DNA of 64,000 bases from positions 1 to 64,000 of the forward strand of contig CAYSRG010000005.1 in NCBI GenBank assembly GCA_964433555.1. Direction: 5' to 3'. Made by a program: the position numbers and the translations under genes. Position 1 is the first letter of the stretch; every line of letters begins with the position of its first letter. Origin of the DNA: Stramentimicrobium sp964433555 (lineage in GTDB: Bacteria > Atribacterota > Phoenicimicrobiia > Phoenicimicrobiales > Stramentimicrobiaceae). The notes under the pieces were generated by a model. The model searched no databases and was not told where the DNA came from. It saw nothing but the letters and a program-made list of their open reading frames with translations. Positions 28,126 to 37,118 of the stretch are shown piece by piece.

Positions 28126-29535
28126 TCATTTTTCTTTCTTCTTATTTTGCTTTTGCGCTGTTTTCTTTTTCTTATTAACCCAGCCAATAATATTTTTTTG
28201 CCTGGATCGGGCAATTCCTAAGCTTCGGGGAGGAACATTACCGGTTATAGTAGAACCGGCAGCGGTATAGGAGCCTTTACTAATAATTACCGGGGCAACA
28301 AGGGAATTATTACTGCCAATAAAAACACCATCTTCAATAGTAGTGGGATTCTTTCTTATACCGTCAAAATTACAGGTTATAGTACCGGCACCGATGTTAA
28401 CCTTTTTCCCCAAAGTGGCATCCCCCAGGTAAGTTAGATGTCCAACTTTACTACCTTTATCAATAAATGTTTTTTTAATCTCAACATAGTTACCAATTTT
28501 TACTTCATTTCCAATGATACTTTCCGGTCTAATATGGGCATAAGGACCAATGTTAGTATTATTCCCAATTTGGCTTTCTTCAATTATAGAAGAAAAAACT
28601 CTGGTTTGGTCGCCAATGTAGCTTTGTACAACATGGGAATAAGGACCGATATGACAGTTACTGCCTATCTGACTTCCAGCAGTTATAATAGTAAAAGGGT
28701 ATATAATAGTTCCTTTACCTATTTTTACCTGGCTGTCAATAAAAGTGTTACCAGGTGAAATAATAGTTACACCTTCTTCCATATGCTCCTTTGCATTCCT
28801 CTGATAAACTATTTGAGATGTATAGGCTAGGTCTTGTTGGGTATTTATTCCTGTTATTTCAATTGGATCCTCTACGGCAATACTTTCAATAGGACATCCC
28901 TTATCTTTCATTATTTTAACAACATCCGTTAAATAATATTCTTTTTGATAATTATTTTTTTTCACTACAGTTAAGGCTGTAAATAATTCTCTACTGTTAA
29001 AACAGTATATTCCCCCATTAATCTCCTTAATTTGCTTCTGCTCTTCATTTGCATCGCGTTGTTCTATAATCTTTATAACTTCTCCGGCTTCATTTCGTAT
29101 TATTCTTCCATAACCTTCCGGATTTTTTAATTTTACCGTCAATAGAGTACAACAAGCTGAACTGTTGTGATGGAAAGTGATGATTTTCTGGATGGTAGTT
29201 TGCTTCAATAATGGAACATCAGCAGATAAAACTAAAATAATACCACAAAAATCAGCTAAGTATGGTTCAACTTCCTGCAAAGCCTGAGCAGTACCTAATT
29301 GTTGTTTCTGGTGAACATAAATTGCCTCTTTATCAATATCTTTTACCGCTTCTTTGATTTTTTCCATCTGATGACCAAATACTATAATTCTCTTTTCAAT
29401 TCCTAAAGACCTGGCTAGCTCTAAAGAATAAAATATCATAGGTTTTCCTGCTAAGGGATGCAAAACTTTGGGAAGTGTGGATTTCATTCTTTTTCCCTGA
29501 CCAGCTGCCAATATAACCGATGTAATAGCTCTCAT
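28126..29535 (-). CDS. glmU: Bifunctional GlcNAc-1-P uridyltransferase / GlcN-1-P acetyltransferase
   Basis: A 469-residue enzyme that makes UDP-GlcNAc, the precursor of peptidoglycan and lipopolysaccharide. The N-terminal pyrophosphorylase domain has LAAGQGKRMKSTLPKVLHPL and ADVPLL. The C-terminal half (about 250-445) is a left-handed beta helix of hexapeptide repeats with the acetyltransferase segment (GNYVEIKKTFIDKGSKVGHL, GAGTITCNFDG). The last 20 residues are Lys-rich. The short space to tRNA-Gln upstream suggests possible co-transcription. Confidence 0.95.
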   Translation of the reverse strand: MRAITSVILAAGQGKRMKSTLPKVLHPLAGKPMIFYSLELARSLGIEKRIIVFGHQMEKIKEAVKDIDKEAIYVHQKQQLGTAQALQEVEPYLADFCGIILVLSADVPLLKQTTIQKIITFHHNSSACCTLLTVKLKNPEGYGRIIRNEAGEVIKIIEQRDANEEQKQIKEINGGIYCFNSRELFTALTVVKKNNYQKEYYLTDVVKIMKDKGCPIESIAVEDPIEITGINTQQDLAYTSQIVYQRNAKEHMEEGVTIISPGNTFIDSQVKIGKGTIIYPFTIITAGSQIGSNCHIGPYSHVVQSYIGDQTRVFSSIIEESQIGNNTNIGPYAHIRPESIIGNEVKIGNYVEIKKTFIDKGSKVGHLTYLGDATLGKKVNIGAGTITCNFDGIRKNPTTIEDGVFIGSNNSLVAPVIISKGSYTAAGSTITGNVPPRSLGIARSRQKNIIGWVNKKKKTAQKQNKKKEK

Positions 29536-29646
29536 AGCATTATCCTGCCAAAATTTTTTTATGAAAATTCAGAAAAGAAATTATTTGGCTGAGGTAAAAT
29601 AAATTTTTATATCAGAAAATTTGGATAAATAAAAATAGACCATATC

Positions 29647-29720
29647 TGGCTGGGGTGGAAGGATTCGAACCTCCGATGAGGGAGCCAAAGTCCCTTGCCT
29701 TACCGCTTGGCTACACCCCA
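29647..29720 (-). tRNA. tRNA-Gln (anticodon UUG)
   Basis: The minus strand folds as a cloverleaf: acceptor TGGGGTG/CACCCCA, anticodon arm AGGGA-CTTTGGC-TCCCT with anticodon TTG, T-arm GGAGG-TTCGAAT-CCTTC, and an encoded CCA end (29647-29649). Confidence 0.95.
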
Positions 29721-29732
29721 TTCAATTAATGT

Positions 29733-29755
29733 TCAAAGGGAATGCTTCCCCTTGA
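29733..29755. repeat. Intergenic palindrome (dispersed family)
   Basis: TCAAAGGGA, short loop, TCCCCTTGA, then GAATTT. It lies between the tRNA-Gln promoter and the tRNA, so it would be in the 5' leader of the tRNA precursor. Confidence 0.55.
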
Positions 29756-29764
29756 GAATTTCTT

Positions 29765-29793
29765 AAATTAACCTCAAATTTAATATTGGTCAA
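29765..29793 (-). promoter_or_regulatory. Promoter for tRNA-Gln
   Basis: TTGACC (29788-29793), 17-base spacer, TAATTT (29765-29770) on the minus strand, about 45 bases upstream of the tRNA 5' end. Confidence 0.55.
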
Positions 29794-30112
29794 TCCTAAG
29801 ACCTGTCTTTAATGTCTTTTCTTTGATAAATCTAATTTTTACTTAAAGTGCAATAGTTATAACAATCACACTATCCTAAAATACAACGGAGCAACAGAGC
29901 ATATATTATTTCTTGTTCAAAATATTTTTATAGTAGTATCGAAATTAAAGAGTATTTCCGATACTACTATATGCTCATTTCTTATTAGATTTTTTAGTCA
30001 GGAGAATCACTTATTGTTGCCCTTCTTATTCTCCTGACCATTTTAAATTAAATTTAGCCTACTAATATTATAATAAACCAATCAATATTTTAAGCAAACT
30101 AAATCTAATTTC
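29794..30112. other. Intergenic with two hairpins, no gene seen
   Basis: Between spoVG and the tRNA-Gln promoter. It holds an imperfect hairpin with arms near 29931-29945 and 29955-29969 (TAGTAGTATCG type), flanked by GAGCATATA/TATATGCTC, and a second stem, TCAGGAGAAT/ATTCTCCTGA (29998-30037). The second could be a weak spoVG terminator, but it has no clear T run on the minus strand. Confidence 0.5.
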
Positions 30113-30460
30113 TTATTGTTCGGATGATTCAGAATCATCTGAAAGCTCAGCGCTACTGCTCTTTACTTCATCATCTTTTGGAGATTCACTGCTTGCCTTA
30201 TCTTCCTGCTCAGTTGCTTCGTATTCTTTTAATACAGCGGTCTGAATCATTTCTCTGACTTCTGTATTTATAGGATGAGCTATATCCTTATGATTTCCAT
30301 TAGGCAAGAGTTTACTGGGCATTGCAACAAACATTCCCTTTCTTCCATCAATAATTCTCAAATCATGAACTACAAAGGAGTCATCAAAAGTAATAGAAAC
30401 ATACGCTCTCAGTTTTCCATCAGTCTGTATTCTTCTAATTCTAACATCAGTAACTTGCAC
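30113..30460 (-). CDS. spoVG: Septation/RNA-binding regulator SpoVG
   Basis: A 115-residue protein. Residues 1-85 (VTDVRIRRIQTDGKLRAYVS, VVHDLRIIDGRKGMFVAMPS) are the conserved SpoVG domain. It is known as a sporulation and cell-division factor in Bacillus and as a nucleic-acid-binding regulator in other bacteria, including non-sporulators. The tail (about 86-115) is Ser/Glu/Asp-rich and disordered. It lies upstream of glmU, as in Bacillus. Confidence 0.95.
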   Translation of the reverse strand: MQVTDVRIRRIQTDGKLRAYVSITFDDSFVVHDLRIIDGRKGMFVAMPSKLLPNGNHKDIAHPINTEVREMIQTAVLKEYEATEQEDKASSESPKDDEVKSSSAELSDDSESSEQ

Positions 30461-30756
30461 TTGCTTACACCGCCTTTTCGTTTTTTGTTTTTTCTGTTAT
30501 CTAGTTACTATTTACAATACCACACTTTAAAATTCAGTTAATATCTAAGCTGATTACAAATAATATTTATTATTTTCCAACTTTCAACAAAATAATCTCC
30601 CACTGCTACATATTTTCATTTACCTCCTGTTATATCGCATTTTAGTATGTAATATATCATCAATCCTAAAGTTAATAGCGTTGGGTTTTCTTGTTCCTTC
30701 AGATTCCCAAGAAGAATTTTTCTCCTTGAGAAGTCCTAAATAGATCAGGCCTTTCT
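30461..30756. other. Intergenic leader region of spoVG, no gene seen
   Basis: AT-rich stretch between the small-RNA terminator and spoVG. A degenerate copy of the palindrome family (CCAAGAAGAA ... TTCTCCTTGAG) is at 30707-30730. No convincing open frame. Confidence 0.4.
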
Positions 30757-30908
30757 GTTAAAAAATAAACACAGCAAAAAATAATTGCTGTGCTGAAATT
30801 AATTCATATAACCAGCTTAGGAACTCTCCTACTCTTATTGTTGCAATCAATAACCTTTGTGCCATCATAAACTTATTAACTTTTTAAAGTCATTCCTTTT
30901 TCAGAGCT
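30757..30908 (-). ncRNA. Candidate small RNA between rsmA and spoVG
   Basis: A strong promoter (TTGACA at 30939-30944, 18 bases, TAAAAT at 30915-30920) and an intrinsic terminator bound a unit of about 140-150 bases. The terminator stem is CACAGCAA/TTGCTGTG at 30770-30792, followed on the minus strand by TTTATTTTTT. The only frame inside is a 36-codon one starting ATGATGGCACAAAGG, which runs through the terminator and has no ribosome-binding site, so an RNA product is favoured. Internal pairing TTATTG/CAATAA is possible. It does not look like 6S, tmRNA, SRP or RNase P RNA. Confidence 0.5.
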
Positions 30909-30914
30909 TGTCAA

Positions 30915-30944
30915 ATTTTATCATGCAAAATAGTTATTTGTCAA
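30915..30944 (-). promoter_or_regulatory. Strong promoter of the candidate small RNA
   Basis: TTGACA, 18-base spacer ending GCATGA, TAAAAT. The design closely matches the formate dehydrogenase promoter at 61335-61364. Confidence 0.65.
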
Positions 30945-31202
30945 AAACTTTTTATTTTTTACAAATATTTAACAATTATAACTGGATTAGTTGTCAGTCA
31001 TTTGTATTCAGTCATCAGATAGTTATTTGGTTTCTGATATTTCGTTATTGGTTTTTGGTTAAGAATAATGAAACTACATTTTAAATTGCCAATACTTACT
31101 ATTTACTCATTATATAATTAAAGCCTGGCTAAAATAATTAAGCAAATGAGGTCTAATTTAAACTGCTTAACTATCATGCTTTATTGCAGATTTCAACAAA
31201 AA
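30945..31202. other. Intergenic downstream of rsmA, no gene seen
   Basis: AT-rich, with a TTTGGTTTCTGATATTTCG ... TTGGTTTTTGGTTAAG tract (about 31025-31062) of the low-complexity type seen elsewhere in the window. Confidence 0.4.
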
Positions 31203-32096
31203 CTAATTTATAATGTTTTTTATAGCTTTGGTAAGTTCCGGATATTCTTCTAAAGATAGAGTTTCTCCTCTTTGATTTGGATTAATTCCTGCTTCTTCTA
31301 ATATTTTTTCCAGCATATACTTTTCCAGGCTTTTTCCAAAATATAATTTAAGAGCATTAGCAAGACTTTTTCTTCTATGCTGAAAAATAGCACGAACTAT
31401 ATCAAAAAATAGATCTTCGTCTATCACTTTAATATTCGGTTTCTGTAAAAAATGTATTTTAATCAGCAAGGATTCTACTTCTGGTTTGGGGAAAAAAACA
31501 TTAGGCTTTACCAGATGTAATTTATCAATCCTGGTATAATAATTTGACATCACTGATAGTAGACCATAATTCTTACTTCCAGGTTTTGCTAACATGCGCT
31601 CGGCTACTTCCTTCTGTACCATTACTACTGCAATTTTCAATAGGCTCCTCATATCCATTATCTTTCTCAATAAAGGGAGGGAGATGGAATAAGGTAGGTT
31701 TCCAACTAATTTTTCGATGTGATAGCCTTCCTGTTTTTTTAGGCTCAGAAAGTGAGCTAAATCAAAAGTTAAAATATCCTGATATAATACCGTAACAGAA
31801 TTACTATATGGAGAGAGTAGGTCATCTAATATTGGTTTAAGACGGGTGTCTTTTTCAAAGGAAAAAACGTGTTGCACGGCAGGAATTAAGGCTAAAGTTA
31901 ACGCGCCTAAACCGGTACCAATTTCCAATACCGCTTCCTTTTTTTGTAAGCTTAAAGATTTAACAATAATAGTGGTAATATTATAATCTATAAGGAAATT
32001 TTGTCCAAACTTTTTTAGGGGTCGAAATTCATATTTTATCATATATTCCCTTATTTTTTTAAGAGAAAGGAAGGAAGTAGGCGGCGATATGGACAT
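31203..32096 (-). CDS. rsmA: 16S rRNA dimethyladenosine transferase RsmA (KsgA)
   Basis: A 297-residue SAM-dependent enzyme that dimethylates two adenines near the 3' end of 16S rRNA. Motifs: FGQNFLID near the start, the SAM site EIGTGLGALTLALI and the catalytic NLPYSIS. The C-terminal helical domain has FQHRRKSLANAL. The first 18 residues precede the usual start region (MIKYEFRPLKKFGQNF), so the true start may be the second Met. It is upstream of spoVG as in Bacillus. Confidence 0.94.
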   Translation of the reverse strand: MSISPPTSFLSLKKIREYMIKYEFRPLKKFGQNFLIDYNITTIIVKSLSLQKKEAVLEIGTGLGALTLALIPAVQHVFSFEKDTRLKPILDDLLSPYSNSVTVLYQDILTFDLAHFLSLKKQEGYHIEKLVGNLPYSISLPLLRKIMDMRSLLKIAVVMVQKEVAERMLAKPGSKNYGLLSVMSNYYTRIDKLHLVKPNVFFPKPEVESLLIKIHFLQKPNIKVIDEDLFFDIVRAIFQHRRKSLANALKLYFGKSLEKYMLEKILEEAGINPNQRGETLSLEEYPELTKAIKNIIN

Positions 32097-32116
32097 GAAC
32101 TTTTACCTCAAAATTA

Positions 32117-32138
32117 TCAGGGGAGCAAGCTCCCTATA
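32117..32138. repeat. Intergenic palindrome (dispersed family), upstream of rsmA
   Basis: TCAGGGGAG-CAAG-CTCCCTATA followed by AACCTCT; a partly degenerate member lying about 20 bases before the rsmA start. Confidence 0.5.
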
Positions 32139-32343
32139 AACCTCTCTATCTATTTCTTTCATCTATTTTTCCCTAATACTCTACCTGGAAATCTTGTATT
32201 TAATACTTTATCATAATCACAAATCTTTTGCCCTAAGGTACAAAAAATTATAGTAAATATATACAATATCTTATAATCTAATCTAGCATATTTTGTTCCT
32301 TATCTAAAAACTTATGTTATAAATATCTTTGATGGAAAATTAA

Positions 32344-32419
32344 TGGAGCCGGCGATCTGAGTCGAACAGACAACCTACGGATTACGATTCCGTTGCTCTG
32401 CCAATTGAGCTACGCCGGC
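32344..32419 (-). tRNA. tRNA-Thr (anticodon CGU)
   Basis: Cloverleaf with acceptor GCCGGCG/CGCCGGC, D-arm AGCTCAATTGGCAGAGC, anticodon arm ACGGA-ATCGTAA-TCCGT (anticodon CGT), T-arm with TTCGACT, and an encoded CCA. Confidence 0.94.
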
Positions 32420-33025
32420 TTAATAAGATTAGTTTTTATATTAACAAATAAGACAGCCTTGCTCTTTTTCTAACACCATCTTACTACCAAAATATTATCC
32501 TGAAAACACCTAATCTCTTCCTTTCTTACTTAAGGAAAATTTGCTTTATAGATAAGGTGATTCAGGAAATAGCCTGACCATATTTTTTCTCTACGGTATA
32601 ATACTTTACCATAAAATCGCTTTTTCTTCCATCTCTTGTTTTTTGCTAATCCATAAAATCTTCCTTCTTTAATTTCACTAAACAAAATAAGTTAAGATTG
32701 AGGAATTGTTCTTCAAATTCACAAAATTCAAATCCTCCGAAAGGTGCAGCAAGTATATTATAACAATGAGCCAGACTATAACTTCTTATTTCATTTTTCT
32801 TAATTTTTCTTAGTTTAGCTATAGCAGAGAGGAAGATAGGCTGAACCAAAATTGACTTTATCTTTACTATGGTCTGAACATACGCTGTCATAAGCTATTA
32901 TAAATAGCTAAGACAACTAAAACTTCTTATCACAATATTCGCAAAAAGAAAGCTTTTATTAGCTTCTCTTTTTAATTAGAGTATTTCTGATGTTATTATG
33001 GTAGAAATTCTGAAGAACAAAATAA
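32420..33025. other. Intergenic between tRNAs, no convincing gene
   Basis: AT-rich. One minus-strand frame of 81 codons (32646-32891) has no ribosome-binding site and no recognisable relatives. A perfect short inverted repeat (AGCTATT-ATA-AATAGCT) lies near 32895-32911. Confidence 0.4.
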
Positions 33026-33101
33026 TGGTAGGCGGAACAGGACTTGAACCTGTGACCCCCTACATGTGAAGCAGGTGCTCTGCCGACTGAGCTATCCGCC
33101 C
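33026..33101 (-). tRNA. tRNA-Val (anticodon CAC)
   Basis: Acceptor GGGCGGA/TCCGCCT (one G-U pair), anticodon arm CCTGC-TTCACAT-GTAGG with anticodon CAC, T-arm CAGG-TTCAAGT-CCTG, encoded CCA. Confidence 0.93.
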
Positions 33102-33122
33102 ATTACTCTAAGATAAAAGGAG

Positions 33123-33197
33123 GTGCCTCCAAGGGGATTTGAACCCCTGTCGCCGCCGTGAAAGGGCGGTGTCCTGAACCCCTAGACGATGGAGGCA
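33123..33197 (-). tRNA. tRNA-Glu (anticodon UUC)
   Basis: Acceptor TGCCTCC/GGAGGCA, anticodon arm CCGCC-CTTTCAC-GGCGG with anticodon TTC, T-arm AGGGG-TTCAAAT-CCCCT. The 3' end is not encoded as CCA (the next bases are CTC), unlike its neighbours, so CCA must be added by the tRNA nucleotidyltransferase. Confidence 0.93.
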
Positions 33198-33204
33198 TAA
33201 TACC

Positions 33205-33280
33205 TGGTAGGCCGTGCAGGCCTCGAACCTGCGACCCTCTGATTAAGAGTCAGATGCTCTACCAACTGAGCTAACGGCCC
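33205..33280 (-). tRNA. tRNA-Lys (anticodon CUU)
   Basis: Acceptor GGGCCGT/ACGGCCT, anticodon arm TCTGA-CTCTTAA-TCAGA with anticodon CTT, T-arm with TTCGAGG, encoded CCA. First gene of a Lys-Glu-Val tRNA operon. Confidence 0.94.
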
Positions 33281-33324
33281 GCAAATAGGCTCCTTTATTA
33301 CTTATTCTTTTTTATTGCTTTACA

Positions 33325-33353
33325 ATGGTACTATATTTTAGAAAAAGTGTCAA
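33325..33353 (-). promoter_or_regulatory. Promoter of the tRNA Lys-Glu-Val operon
   Basis: TTGACA (33348-33353), 17-base spacer, TACCAT (33325-33330) on the minus strand, about 45 bases before tRNA-Lys. Confidence 0.7.
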
Positions 33354-33397
33354 CGAAATTTCAAAAAATGCTTATTTCAAATACTAGTTCCTATTTC

Positions 33398-34735
33398 TTA
33401 TTCAACTTCTTCTGGTATTCTGGCTAAGTTCTCAAAACGGGTATATTCTTTTAAGAAAGCTAATTCTACAGTCCCAGTAGGTCCATTTCTTTGCTTGCTG
33501 ATAATCACCTCGGCAATTCCCTTTTTACTACTTTTTTGTTTATAATATTCTTCTCGATATATAAATGCTACAACATCAGCATCCTGTTCTAAAGCTCCGC
33601 TCTCCCTTAAATCCGAAAGACGGGGTCGTTGATTAGATCGTTGTTCTACAGCTCTTGATAATTGTGATACCGCTATTACCGGAACATTTAATTCCCGGGC
33701 AAGGCCTTTTAGAGATCGGGAAATTTGTGATATTTCTTGCTGACGGTTTTCAATTTTTAGTCCCGTCTGAATTAGCTGAAGATAATCAATAAGAATAAGA
33801 CCCAATTCATGTTTAGCTTTTAATCTTCGGGCTTTTGCTTTAATTTCCAATGGTGATATTCCTGCAGTATCATCAACAAAGATAGGTGCAGCGGATAATC
33901 GGCCAGCAGCCAGAGATAATTTAGGCCAGTCTTCTTCCGGCATTATCCCCCTGCGCAAAGCATGGGTATCAATACGAGCCTCTGAGCATAACATTCTCTG
34001 TACTATTTGTGATTTAGACATTTCCAAACTAAAAATAGCCACTGGAACCTTATGCTGCATAGCGGCAAATTGAGCAATATTCAGGCAAAAAGCTGTTTTT
34101 CCCATAGATGGTCTTCCGGCAACGATTATCAACTCTGAAGGTTGAAAACCAGTGGTTAATTCATCAAATTTTATAAAACCAGAAGGAACCCCGGTGATAA
34201 AATTTCCACTATGATATAAATCTTCAATCTTTTCAAAACTCTCTGTTAGCAAATCCTTAAGGGGGCTAAAAAAATTCTTAATTTTTTGTTGAGATACATC
34301 AAAAATAAGGTTTTCCGCCTTATCCAGTAATACCCGTGCCTCTTCCTGTTCTTCATAGCCCATAGTAACAATCTGGGTAGCATGATTAATTAATTTTCTT
34401 AAAATTGCCTTTTCTTCCACGATTTTGGCATAATAAACGACATTGGCAGCAGTAGGGACACTGCTCATTAAAGTTGCCAGGTAAGAAGCGCCTCCCACTT
34501 CATCCAACTGCTTCATTTTTTTTAGCTCTTCCGTTAGAGTTACTAAATCTACTGCTTGGTTCTTTTCAAATAAATCAAGAGCACATTGATAAATTATTTG
34601 ATGGGCGCTTTTATAAAAATCTTCCGGTTGTAAGATCTCAATGCAATTTAATATGGAATCCTTTTCTAAAAGAATAGAGCCTAAAGTAGCTTGTTCCGCA
34701 CTAATATTTTGGGGAACACTTCTGGTTAATTCCAT
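33398..34735 (-). CDS. dnaB: Replicative DNA helicase DnaB
   Basis: A 445-residue hexameric helicase of the replication fork. N-terminal DnaB domain (about 5-110; SAEQATLGSILLEKD), linker, and a RecA-like core with Walker A AGRPSMGKTAF, Walker B LILIDYLQLI and the DLRESGALEQDADVV element. No intein. It follows rplI by about 110 bases in the conserved rplI-dnaB order. Confidence 0.96.
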   Translation of the reverse strand: MELTRSVPQNISAEQATLGSILLEKDSILNCIEILQPEDFYKSAHQIIYQCALDLFEKNQAVDLVTLTEELKKMKQLDEVGGASYLATLMSSVPTAANVVYYAKIVEEKAILRKLINHATQIVTMGYEEQEEARVLLDKAENLIFDVSQQKIKNFFSPLKDLLTESFEKIEDLYHSGNFITGVPSGFIKFDELTTGFQPSELIIVAGRPSMGKTAFCLNIAQFAAMQHKVPVAIFSLEMSKSQIVQRMLCSEARIDTHALRRGIMPEEDWPKLSLAAGRLSAAPIFVDDTAGISPLEIKAKARRLKAKHELGLILIDYLQLIQTGLKIENRQQEISQISRSLKGLARELNVPVIAVSQLSRAVEQRSNQRPRLSDLRESGALEQDADVVAFIYREEYYKQKSSKKGIAEVIISKQRNGPTGTVELAFLKEYTRFENLARIPEEVE

Positions 34736-34846
34736 CTTTTTTCTCCTATTTCTCTCTTATCTGTCTTATCTGTGTGGAAGTTTTTATTATTCCTTATCTT
34801 TCTGTTCTATTTTATCTTCCTCTTGTTTTTCCTCAGTGGGAACCTC

Positions 34847-35311
34847 TTATTCCTTCTTCATTTCCTCCTCAGGAATTATCTTAATACTTAACTGGGCATT
34901 TACTTCTTTATGTAAACGAACGCTCACCTGATAGTTTCCAATTTTTTTCATAGGTTCATTATGCTCAATTTTTTTACGGTCAATCTCTATCTGACAATTA
35001 TCTTCCAAATACTGGGCAATATCTTTATGGGTGATAGATCCAAATAATTTTCCATCTTTACCTGCTTTCACTGTAAAAACTATTTCCAGCTGATTAAGCT
35101 TCTCTGCTAATTCTTTTGCTTCCAATATTTCTCGATTTCTTTTTTCCCATTCTTTCTTCTTGAGATGTTCAATGGATTTCAAATTACCACTGGAATATTC
35201 AATGGCCAAACCTCTGGGAAATAAAAAATTTCGAGCATACCCCCTATTAACCTCTACTACATCCCCAGTATACCCCAAATTATCAATATCTTCTTTTAAT
35301 ATAACCTTCAT
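34847..35311 (-). CDS. rplI: Ribosomal protein bL9
   Basis: A 154-residue protein with the N-terminal 23S-rRNA-binding motif (GYTGDVVEVNRGYARNFLFP), the long connecting helix (about 42-75) and a C-terminal domain containing GKLFGSIT. The C-terminus is slightly longer and acidic (IPEEEMKKE). Confidence 0.95.
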   Translation of the reverse strand: MKVILKEDIDNLGYTGDVVEVNRGYARNFLFPRGLAIEYSSGNLKSIEHLKKKEWEKRNREILEAKELAEKLNQLEIVFTVKAGKDGKLFGSITHKDIAQYLEDNCQIEIDRKKIEHNEPMKKIGNYQVSVRLHKEVNAQLSIKIIPEEEMKKE

Positions 35312-35386
35312 AGACTGTACCTCCCTATGGTTCTCGGGAAAAATATTTCCCTAAACTTTTATTTTTCTTTCCTTATTATTTTTTCT

Positions 35387-36355
35387 TCAATCAGTTTTCT
35401 TCCCCGGAAATAATAATCTGCGAAAATCAAACCAAACATCGAGTATTCCTATCCAGGTAACCGCTAAAGATAGAAAGGGTAGAAAAAAGATCAAAAAACA
35501 GGTTACCCAGAAGAAAAAGGGTTTAATCTTGTAATAATAAAATATATAAGATACCAGGGCTAAACCAGTAATCAAAAAAATTATAGAGAATAATATTTGA
35601 ATATTTACGCCCACCCTTTCCAATACAGGTAAATTATATCTAGCATTTATGATAAGCAGAAACATCCCCAGCATATAACTCCAAAAAAAGGAGTGCCCAA
35701 CCCTCCATTGATGAAATGGGGTAAAGGGGTGGAGTAAATATCCAAATCTCTTTAATATCTTCCCTGCTACCCAATAATTGATTATGGAATCAAACACTGA
35801 TGCAAGTATTAGCATTGCTGGAAAAGCTATCTTTATCAATTCTAATGACTGTAAAAGAGAATTTTTAAGAGTTTCTAACTGTTCAGGACTGATGTTAATA
35901 TTTTGATAAAAAGATAGACTTTGATTGATGCTCTGATCGAGCTGTTCCACCCCAAGTAATAACGGATTAACTCCCACCAGCCATAATCCAATAAACATTA
36001 ATAGTATTTTAGATATAAAAGAAGTAATACTCCCTATTAGAAGTATTTCAACTACTGAGAATTTTCTTTTTATAGCTATACCTAAAGCAATTCCCAGTAT
36101 CCCAAAACCCAATACCGCAATCAAGCCCTGAAAGGGTCCAGCCATTAAAGTAACTAGAAAGAAAGAAATAAAAAGTGCAAGCAAAGCAACTTTTACATTA
36201 TGTCGTAAACATAAAATAACTATCGGTAAAGGGCATAAGAAACTAATTAAAGTTCCCAGCAAAGGAATATAAAGGCTGGCTAAAAATAATAATGCTGTAA
36301 TCGCTGAAAGAAAAGCACCTTCAACAATTGATTTAGTTGGCATATTATCTCTCAA
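35387..36355 (-). CDS. DUF2232 (YybS-like) polytopic membrane protein
   Basis: A 322-residue protein with about eight hydrophobic segments (around 10-30, 33-50, 53-80, 82-92, 102-127, 172-192, 224-243, 252-274 and 282-305). Its place between rpsR and rplI and its layout match YybS/DUF2232, which in Bacillus lies in the same cluster; its function is unknown. There is a possible relationship to S-component-like transporter proteins (general family knowledge, not shown here). Confidence 0.8.
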   Translation of the reverse strand: MRDNMPTKSIVEGAFLSAITALLFLASLYIPLLGTLISFLCPLPIVILCLRHNVKVALLALFISFFLVTLMAGPFQGLIAVLGFGILGIALGIAIKRKFSVVEILLIGSITSFISKILLMFIGLWLVGVNPLLLGVEQLDQSINQSLSFYQNINISPEQLETLKNSLLQSLELIKIAFPAMLILASVFDSIINYWVAGKILKRFGYLLHPFTPFHQWRVGHSFFWSYMLGMFLLIINARYNLPVLERVGVNIQILFSIIFLITGLALVSYIFYYYKIKPFFFWVTCFLIFFLPFLSLAVTWIGILDVWFDFRRLLFPGKKTD

Positions 36356-36407
36356 TAATCAAACAATCCCTTCTGTTTCTCCTCTACTGTCTGAATTAAA
36401 ATGTTTT

Positions 36408-36644
36408 CTAACGATTAACAAAGGGGAGCAGGGCAACCTCTCTTGCTCTTTTTATTGCCGCAGCCAGGGTTCTCTGATGTTTAGCACAATTTCCAGTAAC
36501 TCTACGTGGCAAAATCTTCCCCTGATCACTTATAAAACGATTTAAAAGTTCGACATCTTTATAGTCTGCTTCTTTTTTTTCAGCACAAAAGTAGCAAATC
36601 TTTTTTCTTACTCGTAATCCTCTATAATTATTCCTTCTTATCAT
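36408..36644 (-). CDS. rpsR: Ribosomal protein bS18 (zinc-binding type)
   Basis: A 78-residue small-subunit protein; the core NRFISDQGKILPRRVTGNCA and HQRTLAAAIKRAREVALLPF is diagnostic. It keeps Cys pairs (CYFC near the start, then CAKH), which suggests the zinc-binding C+ form. It partners S6 on the ribosome platform. Confidence 0.95.
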   Translation of the reverse strand: MIRRNNYRGLRVRKKICYFCAEKKEADYKDVELLNRFISDQGKILPRRVTGNCAKHQRTLAAAIKRAREVALLPFVNR

Positions 36645-36734
36645 TCACCATTTCCTTCCTGTTTTCCATATCTTGATATCTTAAATAATCTAAATGTTTA
36701 CTATTAAAATTACCTTACTAAAGTAAATTAAGAC

Positions 36735-37064
36735 CTATTTTTCTACTTGCGGTTTTTCATTCTGGGGTTTAACCACTTTTTCTGAGCCAAGAACCAGAAG
36801 ATACCTTAATATCTTTTCTTCAAATCTAATGCTGTTTTCAATATTAGCTATAAGCTCTGGTTCCAATTCAAAATCAATGATTGCATAGAGGGCTTCCTGA
36901 AATTTTTTAATTTCATAAGCTAATTTTCTTTTGCCCCATTGATTTGTTTTGATTATTTTCCCTTGATTGGTAGTTATCGTTTGGCGGATTTTGTCAAGTA
37001 AAGCCTTTACGTCCTCTTCCTGCAGATTGGGATCAAATAAAATCATTAATTCGTAATTACGCAT
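36735..37064 (-). CDS. rpsF: Ribosomal protein bS6
   Basis: A 109-residue protein with the S6 fold (MRNYELMILFDPNLQEEDV, GKRKLAYEIKKFQEALY, LRYLLVL). AAGGAGGTGAGTAA precedes the ATG. Only 90 bases separate it from rpsR, so the single-strand-binding protein gene that usually sits between them is absent here. Confidence 0.95.
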   Translation of the reverse strand: MRNYELMILFDPNLQEEDVKALLDKIRQTITTNQGKIIKTNQWGKRKLAYEIKKFQEALYAIIDFELEPELIANIENSIRFEEKILRYLLVLGSEKVVKPQNEKPQVEK

Positions 37065-37090
37065 TTACTCACCTCCTTCTGGTCATAATA

Positions 37091-37118
37091 GCCCCTCCCC
37101 GGTATTTCGGTTAGGAGC
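37091..37118 (-). promoter_or_regulatory. Candidate S6:S18-responsive leader hairpin
   Basis: In the rpsF leader the minus strand can pair GCTCCT with AGGGGC around an inner element CCGAAATACCGG. Autoregulatory leaders that bind S6 and S18 through a CCG-containing loop are known before rpsF in many bacteria. The match is by shape and position only. Confidence 0.35.

Noticed and set aside
32646..32891. Minus-strand 81-codon frame between tRNAs
   Set aside because: No ribosome-binding site, no recognisable domain, and AT-driven composition; could be real but is not supportable.
33026..33280. Closely spaced structured repeats that could suggest a CRISPR-like array
   Set aside because: They are three different tRNA genes (Val, Glu, Lys). 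No CRISPR array or cas gene is visible anywhere in the window.
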